Translations under genes and position numbers: made by a program
Notes under the pieces: generated by a model
Databases searched by the model: none
Seen by the model: only the letters and a program-made list of their open reading frames with translations
Told to the model about the DNA's origin: nothing
Assembly: GCA_002419025.1 (NCBI GenBank)
Contig: DIFG01000077.1
Location: forward strand, 1 to 13,559
Source: Deltaproteobacteria bacterium UBA5754
GTDB lineage: Bacteria > Desulfobacterota > Dissulfuribacteria > Dissulfuribacterales > UBA5754
Reading direction: 5' to 3'
Length of the DNA stretch: 13,559 bases
Shown here: one piece after another, positions 12,774 through 13,559 of the stretch
Layout: the number at the start of each line of letters is the position of its first letter
Numbering within the stretch: the first letter of the stretch is position 1

Positions 12774-13343
12774 ATGTCGGCAAAAATCACATGGGAAACG
12801 TCATGGGACAAGGCCTTGGCCCGTGCCAAGACAGAAGGAAAGGCCGTTTTTCTCGATTTTTTTAACCCTGGGTGAATTGGTTGCCAGCAAATGGATGCGG
12901 TCACGTATCCCGAGACCAAGGTTGTCGATTTCATCACTCAAAATGTCATCCCCCTCCGCATCCCCTTTGATTCCCAACCCCTTAGCGGGAAATTCCAGGT
13001 GAAGTGGACGCCCACGCTCATCATTCTCGACGAAGAGGGGAATGAACACCACAGATGCGTGGGCTTTCTCGGGCCGGAGGAACTCATACCGTTTCTCATG
13101 CTCGGAATCGGCAAGGTCTATTTCGAAACGGACCTGCTGGATGACGCCGCGGCCATGTTTGAAAAGGTGCTCTCCGGTTTCCCCCAGAGCACCTCGGTCC
13201 CCGAGGCTATCTTCTACAAAGGGGTCTGCGGTTACAAGAGGACGCACCAGACAGGTCCCCTCAAGGAGGCCTATGAGACCCTGACGCGGGACTTTCCGGA
13301 GAGCGAATGGGCCAAACGGGCCTATCCGTACAGGCTTTTGTAG
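12774..13343 (+). CDS. Thioredoxin-fold selenoprotein with UxxC active site and TPR-like C-terminus (TGA at 12873-12875 read as Sec)
   Basis: Read through TGA as selenocysteine, the protein has 189 residues with Sec34. Residues 1-33 fit the start of a thioredoxin fold: a helix WDKALARAKTEGKAV, then strand VFLDFFNPG. The active site is U34-I-G-C37, so TGA stands exactly where the first Cys of CxxC is expected; QQMDAVTYPE follows as the catalytic helix. The cis-Pro loop is VKWTPTLIILDEEG (Pro80), then HHRCVGFLGPEELI. Residues ~105-185 look like TPR-type helices (LDDAAAMFEKVLSGFP, APEAIFYKG-like). No signal peptide is seen, so it should be cytoplasmic. Cys-containing relatives with a similar FNPxCIGCQQM segment are, from memory, found in Desulfobacterota. 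A pseudogene is the alternative, but no other lesion exists. The substrate is unknown. Conventional callers would start at Met40 (12891). Confidence 0.85.
12883..12901 (+). promoter_or_regulatory. Candidate bacterial SECIS element
   Basis: Directly 3' of the TGA the strand folds into CC (12884-12885) / GG (12899-12900), a bulged A, and GCA (12887-12889) / TGC (12896-12898), closed by the loop AATGGA (12890-12895); G12883 and T12901 can add a wobble pair. The loop starts 15 bases after the TGA and contains GG, similar in place and form to SelB-binding hairpins of bacterial SECIS elements. The stem is short. A weaker alternative is GGTC (12899-12902) / GACC (12914-12917). Confidence 0.5.
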
Positions 13344-13344
13344 C

Positions 13345-13488
13345 GAAGCTTCGAAAAATGGTCCTTTCGCCCGATGGCTACGTTGCTCGTCGGTCAAAAA
13401 TGCTCACATACATGGAGTATGCTCCGCTTTTTGACCTCCTCGCGCCTTGCTCTCGGGCGAAATTCCTCTTTTTTTTGAGGCTCCCAAT
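13345..13488. repeat. Inverted-repeat intergenic element R, copy B
   Basis: The element starts immediately after the selenoprotein stop codon. Its core 13369-13450 matches 2180-2261 at about 94%, including the hairpin GGTCAAAAA / TTTTTGACC with inner CATAC/GTATG. A further stem, TTCGCCCGA (13366-13374) / TCGGGCGAA (13453-13461), is 9 bp perfect. The outermost arms are degenerate, unlike copy A. The following T-run (13468-13476) could let the folded RNA act as an intrinsic terminator for the selenoprotein gene. No gene is seen from here to the window end. Confidence 0.85.
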
Positions 13489-13494
13489 AGTGAT

Positions 13495-13559
13495 GGTCTC
13501 GTAAAAAGTGCCGGACTCGTCATGCCGGACTTGATCCGGCATCCAGAACATATTGAAAA
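13495..13559. repeat. Palindromic intergenic repeat of the CATGCCGGA-type (continues beyond window)
   Basis: ATGCCGGA (13522-13529) and TCCGGCAT (13535-13542) form an 8-bp perfect stem with a 5-base loop, flanked by CGTC and CCAG. Such CGTCATnCCGG...CCGGnATCCAG palindromes are, from general knowledge, dispersed intergenic repeats in many proteobacterial and related genomes. The preceding GGTCTCGTAAAAAGT motif commonly accompanies them. It is unrelated to elements E and R. Confidence 0.65.

Noticed and set aside
12524..12865. + strand open frame across the fliW-selenoprotein gap
   Set aside because: It overlaps the structured leader and the start of the selenoprotein in another frame, with no family likeness.
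12774..12875. In-frame TGA as a pseudogene or sequencing error
   Set aside because: The only lesion falls exactly on the Sec-favoured residue, with no frameshift and an intact frame after it. I cannot fully exclude it without reads or homologues.
12891..13343. The selenoprotein gene called from internal ATG 12891 as a 150-residue protein
   Set aside because: It would lack the first strand, helix and redox motif of the fold. The strong Shine-Dalgarno and the homologous-looking sequence lie upstream in the same frame.
12801..13397. Minus-strand open frame of 198 codons
   Set aside because: It is a shadow of the selenoprotein and runs into repeat R.

Overview
This window is a flagellar gene cluster followed by a probable selenoprotein gene. 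All genes that I can support lie on the + strand. The gene content is a rod/ring/hook-junction cluster with a separate fliK-flhB' pair, a rod-binding-only FlgJ, FlgN beside flgK-flgL, and csrA-fliW after flgL. The base composition is moderately GC-rich, one candidate sigma-54 promoter is good, palindromic intergenic repeats are abundant, and a Sec-type UGA is present. Together these suggest a Desulfobacterota (former Deltaproteobacteria) anaerobe. That is an inference from layout and style; no marker gene is present.

Layout: (1) 1-208: a truncated copy of a palindromic element family (here called E). (2) 209-2142: a FliK-like hook-length protein, overlapping by 4 bases a small protein that resembles the cytoplasmic switch domain of FlhB. 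(3) 2143-2600: no gene. It holds one copy of a second repeat family (here called R), a complete E element with 23-bp perfect arms, and a sigma-54-type promoter that starts on the last base of the E arm. (4) 2601-5722: flgF, flgG, flgA, flgH (rod, P-ring chaperone, L-ring). (5) 5723-6035: a third, larger E element between flgH and flgI. (6) 6036-12498: flgI, flgJ, flgN, a very long flgK, flgL, csrA and fliW, closely spaced and often overlapping. (7) 12499-12773: a structured leader with a terminator hairpin and a mutually exclusive upstream hairpin. (8) 12774-13343: a thioredoxin-fold/TPR-like protein whose first active-site Cys codon is replaced by an in-frame TGA, giving a UxxC motif. A GG-loop hairpin lies just downstream, as expected for a bacterial SECIS. 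(9) 13344-13559: a second R element and a different palindromic repeat running to the window edge.

How the genes work together: FlgF/FlgG build the rod. FlgA, FlgI and FlgH build the P and L rings. FlgJ caps or assembles the rod. FliK with an FlhB-type switch domain sets hook length and export specificity. FlgN chaperones the junction proteins FlgK and FlgL. CsrA and FliW form the post-transcriptional switch that ties flagellar protein synthesis to assembly. The flagellin gene often found beside csrA-fliW is not in this window.

The most notable observation is the selenoprotein. A conventional gene call would start at the internal ATG 12891 and lose the redox motif. The next most notable are the E palindromes in front of three flagellar gene blocks and the attenuator-like leader after fliW.
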